Under the pieces are notes generated by a model that ran no database searches, had not been told where the DNA came from, and saw only the letters and a list, made by a program, of their open reading frames with translations. Shown in pieces: positions 10,174 to 22,312 of a stretch of DNA of 64,000 bases. This DNA comes from Kingdonia uniflora. Lineage: Eukaryota; Streptophyta; Magnoliopsida; Ranunculales; Circaeasteraceae. Every line of letters begins with the position of its first letter. Positions within the stretch are counted from its first letter, which is position 1. A program made the position numbers and the translations under genes. The DNA is taken from positions 1,054,001-1,118,000 of the forward strand of contig JACGCM010002671.1 in the NCBI GenBank assembly GCA_014058105.1, given 5' to 3'.

Positions 10174-12435
10174 TTAACATTTCAGAAGGAGAATTTCTTC
10201 ATTCATTTTTAGGGCACCATTGGGTATCTGCATATCGGCTACCTCCCCAGGACGAGAACCAGCAGCCTCCATCATCACATCATCTTTGATAACTTCAGTG
10301 GCCCCGTGTACATCGATAGTCCGGGGTACATTGTATTATGAGCTATCATCAAAAACGACACCACCAGATTTTGCAAGCCCCTTGTAGAACTTTTTCCTTT
10401 CCTCCAATTCCTTATATTGTACAACAAAATGTGCCCTCACTTCCCGACATTTTTCCAGTTTCTCATAATTCATCTGAACCCTCACCTCATCAAGAAGTTT
10501 GCCATGCTCTTGCTTCATTGCTTTCTGAACATCAGCAACTTTCTCCTTTACATCTTTTTTAAAGTTGGTCTTCTCCAACGCCAAAGCCTCCATTTTCTCT
10601 TTCTCTGCCACTTTCTTTGCTTCACCAAGCGCAGCTTCCCTCGCCTTTTCCGCATCGAGCTTATACCTATTCAATGCTGCATTCAACTCAGCATTCTCTA
10701 CGATTAAATCCTTATCTATGTTTTTTTAGGCAGCAATCTGATTTGCCAGCTCGCCACTGCCCACAGTGTGACCCATAGCTTCAGTTACCAACTTCTTAAT
10801 ATGCATCAAAGTCATATAATGAATATTCGAGTGACCTACCAATATTTTCACTCTTAGTAAAGCATTAAAATTTCTCACCTTCGACATGTTCCTTTGACCT
10901 CGCTAAAAAATGCATTCAAGCTCTCAATCCTCACTAAGAAATCCTCCAGCTTCTTCTTAAGCTCATTCATCCTAGACATATAAGCATTCATGGTCTTCTG
11001 AATTTCTATCTCAGATTCTTCGACAAATTTCTTCTTTGACGTCTCGCCACTGGTCTTCTTCGGGACCACACTGGCAAAACCCCGTGGGGGATTCCCTTCT
11101 ACCACAACTGCTGATTTAGCAGTGCCAGCCACCTCCTCCATTGTCGATTGTCAAGTATGCCTCTTATGAAGAAGCAATGGAGGAACTTCAGAACTCGCCA
11201 CCCTTTTCTTTGTATTCCTTCCCAGTGACTCTCCTAGCATGGCATCAATCTCTGTATTAGTACTGTACCCAAGCAAAGAACAATTTTCCAGTGGAAAGCT
11301 AGCATCTGTGGCTCTCTTGTTCCTCCCTGACATTTTTCCGTCAATAACAGGCACTTCAGAACCTTTTACCCTCGACCACTTTAGACTGGCCTCTTAGAAT
11401 AATGTGCTCACAAGATCTTGGTCGCTGACTAGGTTATCAATCCTACCAAAGAAATCTTTTTTCACCTTATACAACTCTTCTTTTACTTCTGACTTCTTGT
11501 CAGCCTCTTTCAATGTTGTAAACAACATAAAATAGTTAGAAACACTTCACATCCCATTTGAACACTTCAAACATCAATAATTACAATTAACTAGCCACAA
11601 ACCTAAGTGAAAAGTCTTTCTCTTTAAGGGTTCTCCAAGATTTTCCTTGTCGAACTCATAATTCCCAAAGACAAGTAAGAGTTCATCGGTGTATCGCCCC
11701 CCCTCTCGTTGACACCATATCATAAAACAACCGTCTTTTCAGAAACCTCACCAAGTACCGATAACCTTACTTTTGTGGGTTTATCTTGGGCGTGTATATA
11801 TCATCAACGGTTATCAACTCCTCCCCCCTAGACCTAAGTTGGCCATTTATTGCCCCACATACCCTAAATAGGTTATATACATTCAGATTGAACTGACCAG
11901 GGGTTATATCAAAAAAGTTTATTTACTTTTTCTGGTCAGCTCTGAGGGGGAGCTTCAACCCCTTCTTTATTTGTTCTCAATGCACCAGAATACCATTCAA
12001 GGGTATTTCCTGGTCGATCATTTCATACTGGTACTCCTTTAACCTTATATCTCTAGGAATACCATACTTCTTCTTAAAGCTTAAAATCTCTTTGGTCTCT
12101 GGACCCTCTCCATAACATGCATCCTCACCTTCCTCCACATCTTCTTCTCTATCCTCACTACCTTCTCGATCACTCACTTGGGGCTCGTGATCTATATTCG
12201 TCTTTGTGCCCTCCTCATCAGCCAGTTTGACAATACTAGGTGTCACCATAAACTGTTCCATGCTACTTAGATCTGTATTACTAGACCCCACCCTTTATCT
12301 CTCTCCCAATTGTTGTACACAAATCTTCACATCAATCATCAGGGGTACTACGTCTTCGAGATTCGTGTATATATCTTTCTCATCATTTTAAATTGGTTCA
12401 GCCATTTTAAAACGAACCTGTACGTCAGATTCCAT
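10174..12435 (-). pseudogene. Opposite-strand gene of element 1 (coiled-coil protein with Transposase_28-like region)
   Basis: On the minus strand an ATG at 12435 starts MESDVQVRFKMAEP. An acidic segment and 'KKYGIPRDIRLKEYQ' follow (ORF 11977-12291). Next comes '[20 protein letters not shown]', matching 'LNGNVYEMMRVCEALN' of element 3. Further on are basic 'GRNKRATDAS' sequence (11151-11354) and two coiled-coil blocks (10875-11141 and 10336-10730). A likely intron lies at about 10800-10881, with GTGAGA donor after 'GTCGAAG'. The frame ends at a stop at 10174-10176. Several stops interrupt it. Its role is unknown. Confidence 0.7.
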
Positions 12436-13387
12436 ATTTTTTATACAGTTAGAATCTATCATATATGATACATATATATGTTTCTAAGTTCATATATTCA
12501 TAATCATATCGTTGTCAAGATTACTCTCTAACACATCATTCACTTTACAGTCTGCTACTATTATTTTACATTTATACTTAATACTACAGTTCTCGATACA
12601 ATTAATATGATTTAATTCATATTCCTATCTTCAATTAGTAACAAATATGCTCAGTTCTCGATGCCTTTTTTTTATTTTAATAATAAACATCGATAACTTG
12701 TTAATTTGGTTTACTTTTGGTCAAATTTTAGGAAGCTCTACAGCTTCTCGAACATACTTCACCTATTTCCTGCTAAAAGCACCATCATTTAAAAATTGAG
12801 AATTCCCCTTCTCCGGCACAAAATCTGGCCAAATCCCAATAAAAAACAAAGTCCCCGACAATCTCGCCGTATTAAAACAACTTCTCTACAATCGCGCCGT
12901 AACCACAGCGCCACCAACTGATCACTCTCTCCACTCATCTCCACCCATTCATCACATCACCCACACCTGAACCCATCAATAACCCCCTACGACTCCATTT
13001 CTTCCACCATCACACCGATAAGAGTCACAACTAAATCGGAATTTTATAAACCCTCTGTCAAACCCTAATACTATTCTATTATCTCCTACTTGCAAACCAT
13101 TCACTTTCGATCAAATTCATTCTATAGCAACATTACTCTTTCCTTAATCTTATTCATTTATCATTCTTAATCAATAAAGACCAAAAAATAACCAAAACCA
13201 GAATCACTAACCTTGGTTATGCGCTATTTTCGTATCCCTTTCCTTTGCTCGCTTGGCTCTTATAATCAGAATGCTAATCTCCTCATTCGCAGTTCTAGAC
13301 AATAAATCTAACGATGGGCAAAAGTAATTCGCACTAGAGAATTTATTTTATGTGTTTAAAAAGTGTGAACAGTCGTCCACATTAGAG

Positions 13388-13396
13388 CTATTTATA
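13388..13396 (-). promoter_or_regulatory. TATA box of the opposite-strand gene, element 1
   Basis: On the minus strand this reads TATAAATAG, preceded by 'cacgtggggtc', which contains a CACGTG G-box-type core. It is upstream of the opposite-strand gene and in the same direction. A first exon may run to a donor-like site 'CAAG/GTTAGTG' near 13212. Confidence 0.5.
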
Positions 13397-13397
13397 G

Positions 13398-15261
13398 ACC
13401 CCACGTGACTGTTCATTACACCACTTCGCGACTGTTCAACTCCTTGAATGTAACGCCTTCTACTTCTCTACCCAACCTCTTCGATACTTCGCCTTCTCAG
13501 TGACAACATACACTTACACTCCCACTTTAATCCCTTCATATCTCGAAGAATTTCTTCAGCTACATTCATGTGCGATAAAACACAACCTATCTTCTCACAA
13601 AGACGATGTACATCATTTTCCTTATATTTTATACTCTCACCTAAAGGAATACATCTTACCATAATCATTATTCTTGTTAGTTCCCCCACTTCTACTTTAT
13701 CTACAAATTCCAATATTTTTGGGCATATATTCGACAACATCTACAATAGCATTATATTCGACATTCTACTAGAAATTTGCTAAAACTATTTTCCATTCCT
13801 AAATTTCAGCAAGTACATATTCAATTCGACAAATAAATAACACATTATTTTAATAGACAAAACATCCTGACCAATATTTTCATTACATTTCATTGACCAT
13901 AACAACTACTTATAAAGACCTACTCCTACAAACATTGCAACTTCATAAACCCCTAGCTGCAGCTTCATCTTCCTTCTTCACCAACAACTTCGCTCGAGTT
14001 CACATACGTCCACAACGTTCAGGAGGATGCCAAAACTGTAATTTGACATGAAACTCGAAGTCCTTCTCAGCTTCCTTCGCTTTTGCCTCACTCATCCCTT
14101 CCTAATCTCAGGATCTTCCATATGCATATCATAATTTTGGGATCCAAAGTTTCGAGTATACAGTACCCAGTACATCACCTGAACACATCTGAATACCCCA
14201 TTATGGGCTTGAGATCTCATCTTCACCATCTTGCATGAATCCATCACATCTGCAGAAATAAGAACTATTTATACCCCCTCCAGTCATGGACCAACTTACC
14301 TGCATTAACTCTACCTTGGAACTATACAATTTCAATGTCAAATCAATCAAACTTGAAATCTGTTTAGGGACCCACTCAGTCAAATACATTAGAGATATTA
14401 TGATAACCCATCATCATTTTATGTGTATTCACGTTCGACATTTGACCTTCGATTATTTACAGACTACCATTTATAATCAACAAAACACAATAATAGAATA
14501 TCGAAGATATTAGCTTTTTTTATTATGAATAAATTACATTTAATATTTGATAACTTCATCCTTCGATTACATTACATCAAACTACAATCTATCTTTATAT
14601 TCGACTTGCACGACTAATTACTTTGTGTTTTCTTTTCACCTGAATTGGATTTAAAGCCTCTTTCCAGTGTAAAGAAACTCAATGAATCTCAAGCCATTGA
14701 ACTTCTAAGGGTTGTTTCCACAGATAAAGGCAACAAAAATTGCAAGAACCCTCCCACGTTTGACAAGATCCCTTGACGCCCATCCAAGATTCAAATCTTC
14801 ATCATCAACACGAATAGCTATCCCTTCTCCCAAAATGATGAACCCCATTACCTTCACCACCGCATGATGACACAATTGTTTATACCAGATACCACTATCC
14901 TCTGACAATTCCATCCTCCACCCTCCACACCGTGATATAATTCACAGAACAATAACCAAGCCCTACACTGGGAAAACACTTTACCTCCAATTCCTCACCA
15001 TCTTCATCTTCTGGCAGCATATTTTGCCATACTTGGGGCGACATCCTTCCAAGACTACTACCATTACACCCTCCTTAACCTCCTAATTTATACCCAATTT
15101 CACTCTGCCAGATTTATTGTACCACATTAAATGCGCATTGGGAATGATTTGACCAGATACAGTTCACTTTGACCTCGGAAATAATAAAGACGACTCATCT
15201 TCTAATTTGGTAACCTCTTCAGCTTCCAACTTCTTCTCGACACAGCCACAAGTGCTTATGT
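13398..15261. other. Non-assigned 3' part of element 1
   Basis: This stretch between the opposite-strand promoter and the purine tract contains short minus-strand ORFs at 13468-13740, 14201-14389 and 14705-14914. None resembles a known domain. By position they could correspond to the small MV-x-x-R-S/T-Q ORFs of elements 2 and 3, but I see no clear sequence match. Confidence 0.35.
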
Positions 15262-15276
15262 CAAGAATGGGGCGAT

Positions 15277-15769
15277 TACAGTAGTATATTCCCTAGATTT
15301 GGCAAGAGTAAGCTAGCAAAGCATAGTCGAAGACTGCCATACATGATCGAAGATACCTGTCCTTGATAAGCAACTTCAAGTCCTTGACTTGCCAAAAGTA
15401 GTCGTTGTGCCTAGTCAAGAAAAAAGCTATTAGAGACCCGCAAAGTTTGCCCACTTACCCCGGAATAGGAGACTATTTCTTTTTATTTATAAACTGCTTG
15501 TGTCTACTATAAATATAGGCAAAGAATAGATGAGAAAGAACTGACAATCTGTAAACCTTACCATTTCGTTACTTTAATCCTACAATCATTCCAAATTCTA
15601 TAATAACTAGCAATATACTGGATTTTACATCAAAATTCTCCTCAAGGTCGTGGTTTTTCTCAGCTTTTACTGAGTTTTCTACATAAAATTTTGTTTATCT
15701 AGTCTTATTGCATTCTCTTTACGAATAAGTATTGGCAAAGATTCTCCTTCCGAAAAATATGCCACTACA
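15277..15769 (+). repeat. 3' LTR of element 1
   Basis: This 493-bp copy of 3278-3773 starts TACAGTAG and ends GCCACTACA, with the TATA box at 15508-15515. A purine-rich tract, aagaatggggcga (15263-15275), lies just upstream and would prime plus-strand DNA synthesis. The target duplication ATTAT follows. Confidence 0.9.
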
Positions 15770-15774
15770 ATTAT

Positions 15775-18700
15775 GTATTGCAGCAAGGCATGTGGTTTAG
15801 GACCTTCTTATAAGAGAAAGGGAAAAAGGTACATTATCAAGTACTGAATCTGGATTTGTAGAAGTCGGAGAAAGAACTTGAGGAAGATGTAGATGTTGCA
15901 TACTATAATGGGTCTGGTATGGCAGACCTGAATGATGGATTTCTGTGTTATCTAAACTAGGTTGTATATGGTCTTAGGATACCTTTGATTTATTTTTAAA
16001 AATGGCTTATGAATATATTACAGTGTTGCCCCGCATAATTAAATGAGAATGCGTATGAGATGATAAGAGTATGTGAGGTGTTGAATGAGAGGTGGAGAGA
16101 TAACGGGACTATAAAACAGTTTGTGACAGCTGACATACTAAAATATTACAAAATAAAGTATGTGCAAGCTCGTAGGAGTGGTTACCTGTTTAATGATTCG
16201 TCTAGGCCAAAGTTTTTTGACTTCAAATCTGCTGGTAAACTGTAGAACGATCATTTTGTATGGGTAAGAGGTAAATGTATGCAGGTTCCAAATAAACCAG
16301 TACTCAACCTGGAACATAAATATTTTAATACGAGTAAGTAACTTCTGCTATCTTGAATGAATATTTGTTTGCCTGGAAGCTTCTAATCATTTCCTTGATT
16401 TTGTCTGTCAGGCCCTAATCCCAAAGTCCTTCCTGACAAAATGAGCTTATTTGACTATGTAGCCCATGAACAGGTTAAGTTGAAGCAAGTGCTTGGAGAG
16501 TTGAATATCTGTATGGATAAAAAAGTAGACTCTAGAGTTCTTAAACTACAACGAGCTCATGAGAATTGAGTTATGGCTGGCCAAGAGGATACTGAGAAGG
16601 TTGTAAACATGAACCTTCGTCCTCTAAGGGATTTGACTGGTATCCCCCCGCCTCCGCTAGGGAGTTTGAGCGGTTCGCAGAAGATCTGTAGGGCAAAAAG
16701 AACGTTACAAGAATCTTCTCATTCTGCTGTAGAGGCGGTCCGAGGGAAAAAGGGTGACAAGCTGGCTGTCTCAAATGCTGTTGAGCATCATACAGTGAGT
16801 GAGGTCATTTCACAGGAGAAAGAAAAGATTTTTCAAAAAAGGAAACAACATGAGGTCGACGGTAGTAACCAAACTCGGTCTAAAGCTTTGGCCAAGCTGA
16901 GGGTAGTAAAACAAATATGTTTTAACATGGTTGGGACTAATTTGAGGAAGCTCGAAGTCGTATTTCAAGAGCAAAAAATGTAGGTGCGTATTAATATTCT
17001 TTGTTTGCAACAGTGTGGTCGATATGTCAATTGCTGATTCCGTGTACTGTATTAGCAGCTCTCGATGTTGGTAAAAGTGTCTACGGATTTTATTAAGAAG
17101 AGAAACCAGGAGTATGTAAAGTTTACATAAAAGTTTGATGCTCAAACAACTCGATTAATGGAGCTCAAGAAGAAGAGAGAGCAAGGCAGAAGTGGCGAAG
17201 GTTGCTGAGGAATGGCGTGTACAAATGTCTAAGCACGAAGAGACCCTGGAGAAAGCTTTGGCGACGGTGAGGGTTGGTAGAGATAATCTGATCCAATCCT
17301 ATCATCACTTTAGGTTAACCGAGGCCGATATCACTCTTGGCCTAAAGGGTAGGTACCATGAGATAGTTTTCTCTTCGGATGCAGAAGATGAACCAATTAA
17401 AGTTATTGTTGCTCTAGTAAATGTACCTCACTCTTAAGCTGAGCAAGTTAAAGCTGCTAGAACTGGATTAGATCTAGCGTCTGTGGTAGAGATTTGCAAG
17501 AATAATTAATATCATTTTGTGGTACCCTATTCAACCTATTGTATTATGTTTTGACTTTGATGAGACTGTTTTTTATGTGTTTGGTAAAGTTTGATAGACA
17601 TAAGTTTCTTGTACCTTGTTTGAATATTTGTTTGATAACAGAAAATTTGTAATCTGTATAAGAGATAGAGCGGTTGAGAAAAACTGTTACCAACATGGAG
17701 AAATTGTTGAGTAGAGCGAGGGACTATGTGGCTCGTATTCAACAAGTATTAAATAAAACTGAATATGAGATAAGGCAGTTTAAATCTAATTTGGAGAAAA
17801 AATTTAAAGAATATATGATCTACAGCGTAGATATGACAAAAATAAAAATAGAGAGGGACGAGATTTTGAGAAAAGATGAGGATAGATTTGTGATAGTACG
17901 AAAATCTAAAGACTTGATATGTTTTGCTGTTACAAGTAATAAAGCCAATTATCAGAGGCTTTTGTTGACTCTGACACTGTATTTTGAGGCAGAAGTAGAT
18001 AGCGAGCAACATTTAAAAGAGGTTTATGAAGAGCTCTTAAGAAAAGTAGTGTAGTACCTGATCAAGCTCGAGTTAGGTTTTTAGCTCAAGAAGTACGTAA
18101 TCGTCATAGCGTAGAGGAAAAAAATATTTGACTCGAGCTGGTGTATCTATTATATGGGGGTGACATAGGTCCCTTACCTGATGTTCTTGGCCTTGTATAG
18201 GATCGAAGATCAATGAGGATTTTGTTTTTCAAAATAAGAAAATAGCAGAGAGTGGTACAAGCCAAGTTAGAGGGTGAGTTAAACGAGTTGCAAAGCACGC
18301 TGAAGTAAAGTGAAGAACAAAATATATCTCTGGCAAATTAATTGACAGTAGAAACAACTGTCAGAAAGAAGGTAGAAAAGGAATTAAAAGCATTGGGAGT
18401 ATAACAGAAGGATACGCGTAGGTGTCTGCATAGATCGCAGATGCTGTTGAAGGAATATTTGTATCCTGCGCGAACACAGGTCATTGCTCATACAAACCAG
18501 GAACGTCATATAGCGAGTGAGATTAAGTTTTATAGAGGGGAGTTGGCAAAAGTGGAGAACGAATTTAGGAAGTATGTAATGGATTATGGGAAAGACTTTG
18601 ATGTAGAGAATAAAAAGGCCGAAAATATGTGGTTTCCGAAGGATGAGGAGGAAAAAGGTGTCGAAAGACCAGCTCCTAGACCATCACAAAATTTGTCAGA

Positions 18701-19690
18701 GGAGGACTAGGAGGAGGAGGAGGATGAGAAGTTTATACCTCGTTCACGGCAAATGCAGTGCCGGCAGGAGGCTTTGAACTTTGTTGTATCTACTCGAGCT
18801 AAATTGATAGAGTTGTTGGCGATGTTAAAGAAAGAGGAGGATGGTGTTAAATGCTCTCAGGTTCGAATCAACACTCAGAGGCGAAAGTAGTCAGCTTACG
18901 AGCTTCTGTTAGGAAGACAAATGAGCGAGCCAGAGAGTTTCAAGGAATGTGGAATGTTGATAAAAATAAAGGAAAGGATTTAGAGGAAGTTAACAGGAAA
19001 TAAAATGAGTTGGTAAAAACTTATTGGGCTAGGATAGGGAACTTCGATAACGTAGTTCGAGTATTGGAATTAGACCTTATAGAGTTTTTAACGACAGTGG
19101 AGGGTCTGACTAGTTCGAATGACAAATTGGGGGTGGACCTTGTGACAGCCCAATAGGACCTTAACATAGAGGTTGATCAGATGTGCCACGACCAATTTGT
19201 TATGGAGGAATTATTGGCTATATTGGGACAAATAGATGAATTTATGATAGTGATGGAAACACGTAATTAAATTGTTATTGAAGAAAAAATTCTAGTGGCA
19301 AATTGTTGTAAAAACTTGGAAAGTTTGCTAAATAAGGCGAGGGGAAAGATTGTAGAGCTCACCATGCTAGACATGGGTAAACTCGAGGCAAATGAGGTGC
19401 ATGATAAAGAAATGACAGCAGTGCTTACCTATTTTATGTCTGAGTTTAAGAGACTAGAAAAGGAAAGAGATACGATTCATGACAACATGAACAAAAATGG
19501 TGTGAAGTGTGATATACAGCTAATGCGGACTGAATACCTGGATTGTGTTATGTAAAAAATTGGCGTGCTTACCAAGGATAGATGGGATAAAGGAAGAGAA
19601 ATTGTTGCTGTGAGGGTACCAGAATTGAGGTTTCCGCAACCTTTAGAATGTAGGGAAAGTACATGTGATGGATGTTCGGATTGAACTTTA
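15775..19690 (+). pseudogene. Opposite-strand gene of element 2, 3' portion (coiled-coil, Transposase_28-like region)
   Basis: This continues the gene interrupted at 3277. It contains 'NENAYEMIRVCEVLNERW' (from about 16040) and 'SSRPKFFDFKSAGK' followed by tryptophan/valine-rich sequence. This matches element 3 (40375-40670) and, more weakly, element 1. Conserved intron boundaries lie near 16335-16410 (...gtaagtaact to ttgtctgtcag) and 16985-17057 (to attagcag). Coiled-coil pieces rich in Lys/Glu are at 17192-17437, 17674-18054, 18441-18710 and 19295-19555. Stops separate most of them. The upstream region resembles the plant family annotated as 'putative gypsy type transposon' (PF04195); its function is unknown. 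Confidence 0.65.
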
Positions 19691-19866
19691 TAATTTAGGG
19701 GGCATTGGTATTGATTAAATATGATTTTACTTTATCACCCAAGATAGAGTAGATAGTGTATAAATATTGTAGAAAAATTTATGTTGTCTAATATTAAGAT
19801 TAGTGATTCGTAGATACTTGTATCAAACTTTGATGAACTAATTATGGTCTTGAAGTATATAATCTG

Positions 19867-20165
19867 CTGGCCGAATTGAAGAACCAATAACTGACCTATT
19901 ATGTATTAGAAAATTGAATTGGACGAACCAAGAACCGACCAGTAATGTATTAGAAGATTGAATTGCATGAAGCAATAATCGAAATGTAATGTATTAGAAT
20001 ATCGAATTGTATGAAGCAATAATTGACCTATAATGTATTAGAAGATCGAATTGGACGAACCAATAACCGACCTGCTATGTATTAGAAGATTGAATTGGAC
20101 GAACCAATATCCGATCTGCAATGTAATAGTAAAATTGGGGTGAACCCATTGTTTGTCTGTGATAT
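19867..20165. repeat. Tandem array of about six 44-bp units (element 2)
   Basis: The unit is about 44 bp, with the recurring core 'gaattggacgaaccaata' followed by 'gtattagaaga'. Four units in a row are exactly 44 bp and the outer ones are degraded. It lies between the integrase end and the 3' end of the opposite-strand gene. Element 3 has a homologous 45-bp array in the same place. Confidence 0.85.
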
Positions 20166-20359
20166 AGTAGATTTGTTATGTATATATAGTAGATATGAGA
20201 TAGTAGAAGAGTACTGTGTGAGATAGTAGAAGAGTATTGGAATGTAGGTCAGTCAAACACAAGTATTTCATTAATGTAAGAACGACGTACAAAAATATAA
20301 GAAATAGTAGAATGTAAACTGTGATATGTTGCTATCTGCGATACAACTTCAATCACCTC

Positions 20360-21707
20360 GTATTCCTAGGATTAGGGACTCGATCTCCATCTGATATATT
20401 AAGGTCATAAGAGCCGAGGCCACTTTTGCCTATGACGATAAAAGGTCCTTCCTAATTTTCTGTGAGTTTCCCAGTATTTAGCTCCTTTATGTGTTTGAAG
20501 ACCTCTCGTAGGACGAGATCTTTAATATCGAACTCTCTATGATGAACGCGCATGCTGTATGACTTTGCCACAGCCTGATGGTACCTTTATAAGTTCATGA
20601 TTACTCTGTCTTTTGTTTCGTCGATCCAGTTAATGTTACATGCAAGCTGAAACTCATTTTCTTCATCTGTCATTCTATGATCACGTACTGGGTGATGATA
20701 TTGAGGGGGGATGATTGCTTCGGTACCGTAAGCTAACAAGAATGGTGTACATCCAGTCGATATTCAAGGTATTATTCGGTATGCCCACAATACGTGTGGT
20801 AATTCTTATACCCAATTACCTTTCTTCTCTGTCAAGTGCTTTGTTAATCTGTCGACTATAGTACGATTGGTGATTTTGGTCTGACTATTTCCTTATGGAT
20901 AATACAGATTGGATGGAAAGTGAAAGATGTTACACTGATTGGGGAAGTTGACAACTTTGGAACCAACAATCTGTAGCCCATTATCTATTCGGATGAGGTG
21001 AGGGTAACCGAATCGTATAATAATATTTTTCATATGAATTTGACGACTTCATCATCGCGTGTTTGACTCAAAGGGACTGCTTCTACCCACTTGGTGAAGT
21101 AGTCCATTGCCACTAAGAGGTGTTTCTATTTTCCCAGTGTAGTTGGGAATTTTCCTACGAGATCGAGGGCCCACCTTTTGAATGGCCAGACAACTTTGCT
21201 AGAATAGAGTTCCAAAGCTGGAGCTCGAATTTTGGGTTCATGTCGTTGGAAGGGTATCATACTTGCTTGCATATTCAATGACATGAGCTTTTATTTTAGA
21301 CCAAAAGATTCCTTGAGTAATAGCTCAGTTTGCTAAGGACCGTCCTGTCGTATGGGATCCGCAAGTGTCTCCGTGTAAATTGTGCAAGTCTTGGGCCTCC
21401 TTATCGGATAAACATTCAAGATAGGTCCCTGTAATCGACTTTTTGTAAAGGAGATTGTTGTCGACAATGTATCGTTTAACATTATCTATCAGTCATCTTC
21501 TATTATTGATATTTTCGGGGAGTTCGCCCTCAAATGTGATATTTGGTTCAATGTATTTAAGGAAAGGTCGTCTCCAATCGTCTTCGACCTCTTTATCGCT
21601 CCCATTATTTATGGCATTTGACCTGAGGATGTTAATGCTAAGGGTGGATACTACTTCGATCTTTAGATATCGGGCTTCCGTTCTGAGGACTCCAGCAAGA
21701 TAAGCGA
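20360..21707 (-). pseudogene. Integrase of element 2 (broken)
   Basis: On the minus strand the integrase core can be followed through several frames. It includes 'DNGLQIVGSKVV' around 20990, 'YYP*GNSQTKITNRT' around 20880 and 'TGCTPFLLAYGTEAIIP' around 20740. It ends with 'NINWIDETKDRVIMNL', 'KSYSMRVHHREF' and 'IKDLVL' near 20510. The glutamate expected after 'GNGQA' is replaced, as in element 3 (...TKITN versus ...AEA in element 1). Many stops are present. Integrase would insert element DNA into the host genome. Confidence 0.75.
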
Positions 21708-21712
21708 AGGAG

Positions 21713-22312
21713 TAATCCGCAATACGAATAGAGAAACCCTAGAATAAGGAATTGCATGAGGAACACATAAATAGGTTGGGAAAATCCTTTTTAAAAGCTT
21801 CAATTACTCAAATCAATTGATTACAATGGAATTACTCTTAAGCCCTAAGTCTCTCTATCAGAACTTTGATTGATCTAACATGATCTAGCAATGCCTAGCC
21901 TTGCCCTTTTTATAATGGTTACAAGTCCTAGTTACAAAATATGACAAATATGCCCTTAAACGCCTAAAGAAAAAGGCTGAATCGCGCCTCTGTTCGAGCA
22001 GAACAAGTTTTCATTCGAATAAAAAAAAAGTGTATTCGAATAAACATTTAATGTATTCAAATAAAACACCTCAGACAGATGTTTATTAGAATAGAAATCA
22101 AAGTGTATTTGAATAGAAAACATAACCGAAAATGTATTCGAATAGACCTTAGATGCATTGGAATAAAACACCTCAGACCTAATCTATTCGAATAGAATAT
22201 AAGCAATTCTATTTAAATAGACCAGAAGTCATTCGAACGACTCCAATCTCATTCGAACGACTTTGGTTAAATTTGAAAAAAATTCCTTTCTTCTTCAGAT
22301 CCTCCTGGATTA
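21713..22312 (-). mobile_element. Solo LTR inserted in the RNase H/integrase region of element 2
   Basis: The block starts TAATCCGCAATACG and ends CAGATCCTCCTGGATTA. These are the same ends as the LTRs of elements 4 and 5 (TAATCTACAATACG ... GGATTA). It is flanked by a perfect 5-bp duplication AGGAG (21708-21712 and 22313-22317). There is no internal coding region, so it is a solo LTR left by recombination between two LTRs. Its middle (about 22005-22255) holds a run of degenerate 'attcgaataga'-like palindromic units. Host coding sequence reads straight across when it is removed. Confidence 0.85.

Larger units (their letters stand above)
3278..15769 (+). mobile_element. Element 1: complete Tat-lineage Ty3/gypsy retrotransposon nested in element 2
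   Basis: Two LTRs (3278-3773 and 15277-15769) flank a primer binding site, gag, protease, RT, RNase H, integrase, a tandem array, an opposite-strand gene and a purine tract. Total length is 12,492 bp. A perfect 5-bp target duplication ATTAT lies at 3273-3277 and 15770-15774. The interrupted host sequence is an exon of the opposite-strand gene of element 2. By eye the two LTRs differ at very roughly a tenth of positions, so the insertion is not recent. The coding frames carry many stops and shifts. Confidence 0.92.
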
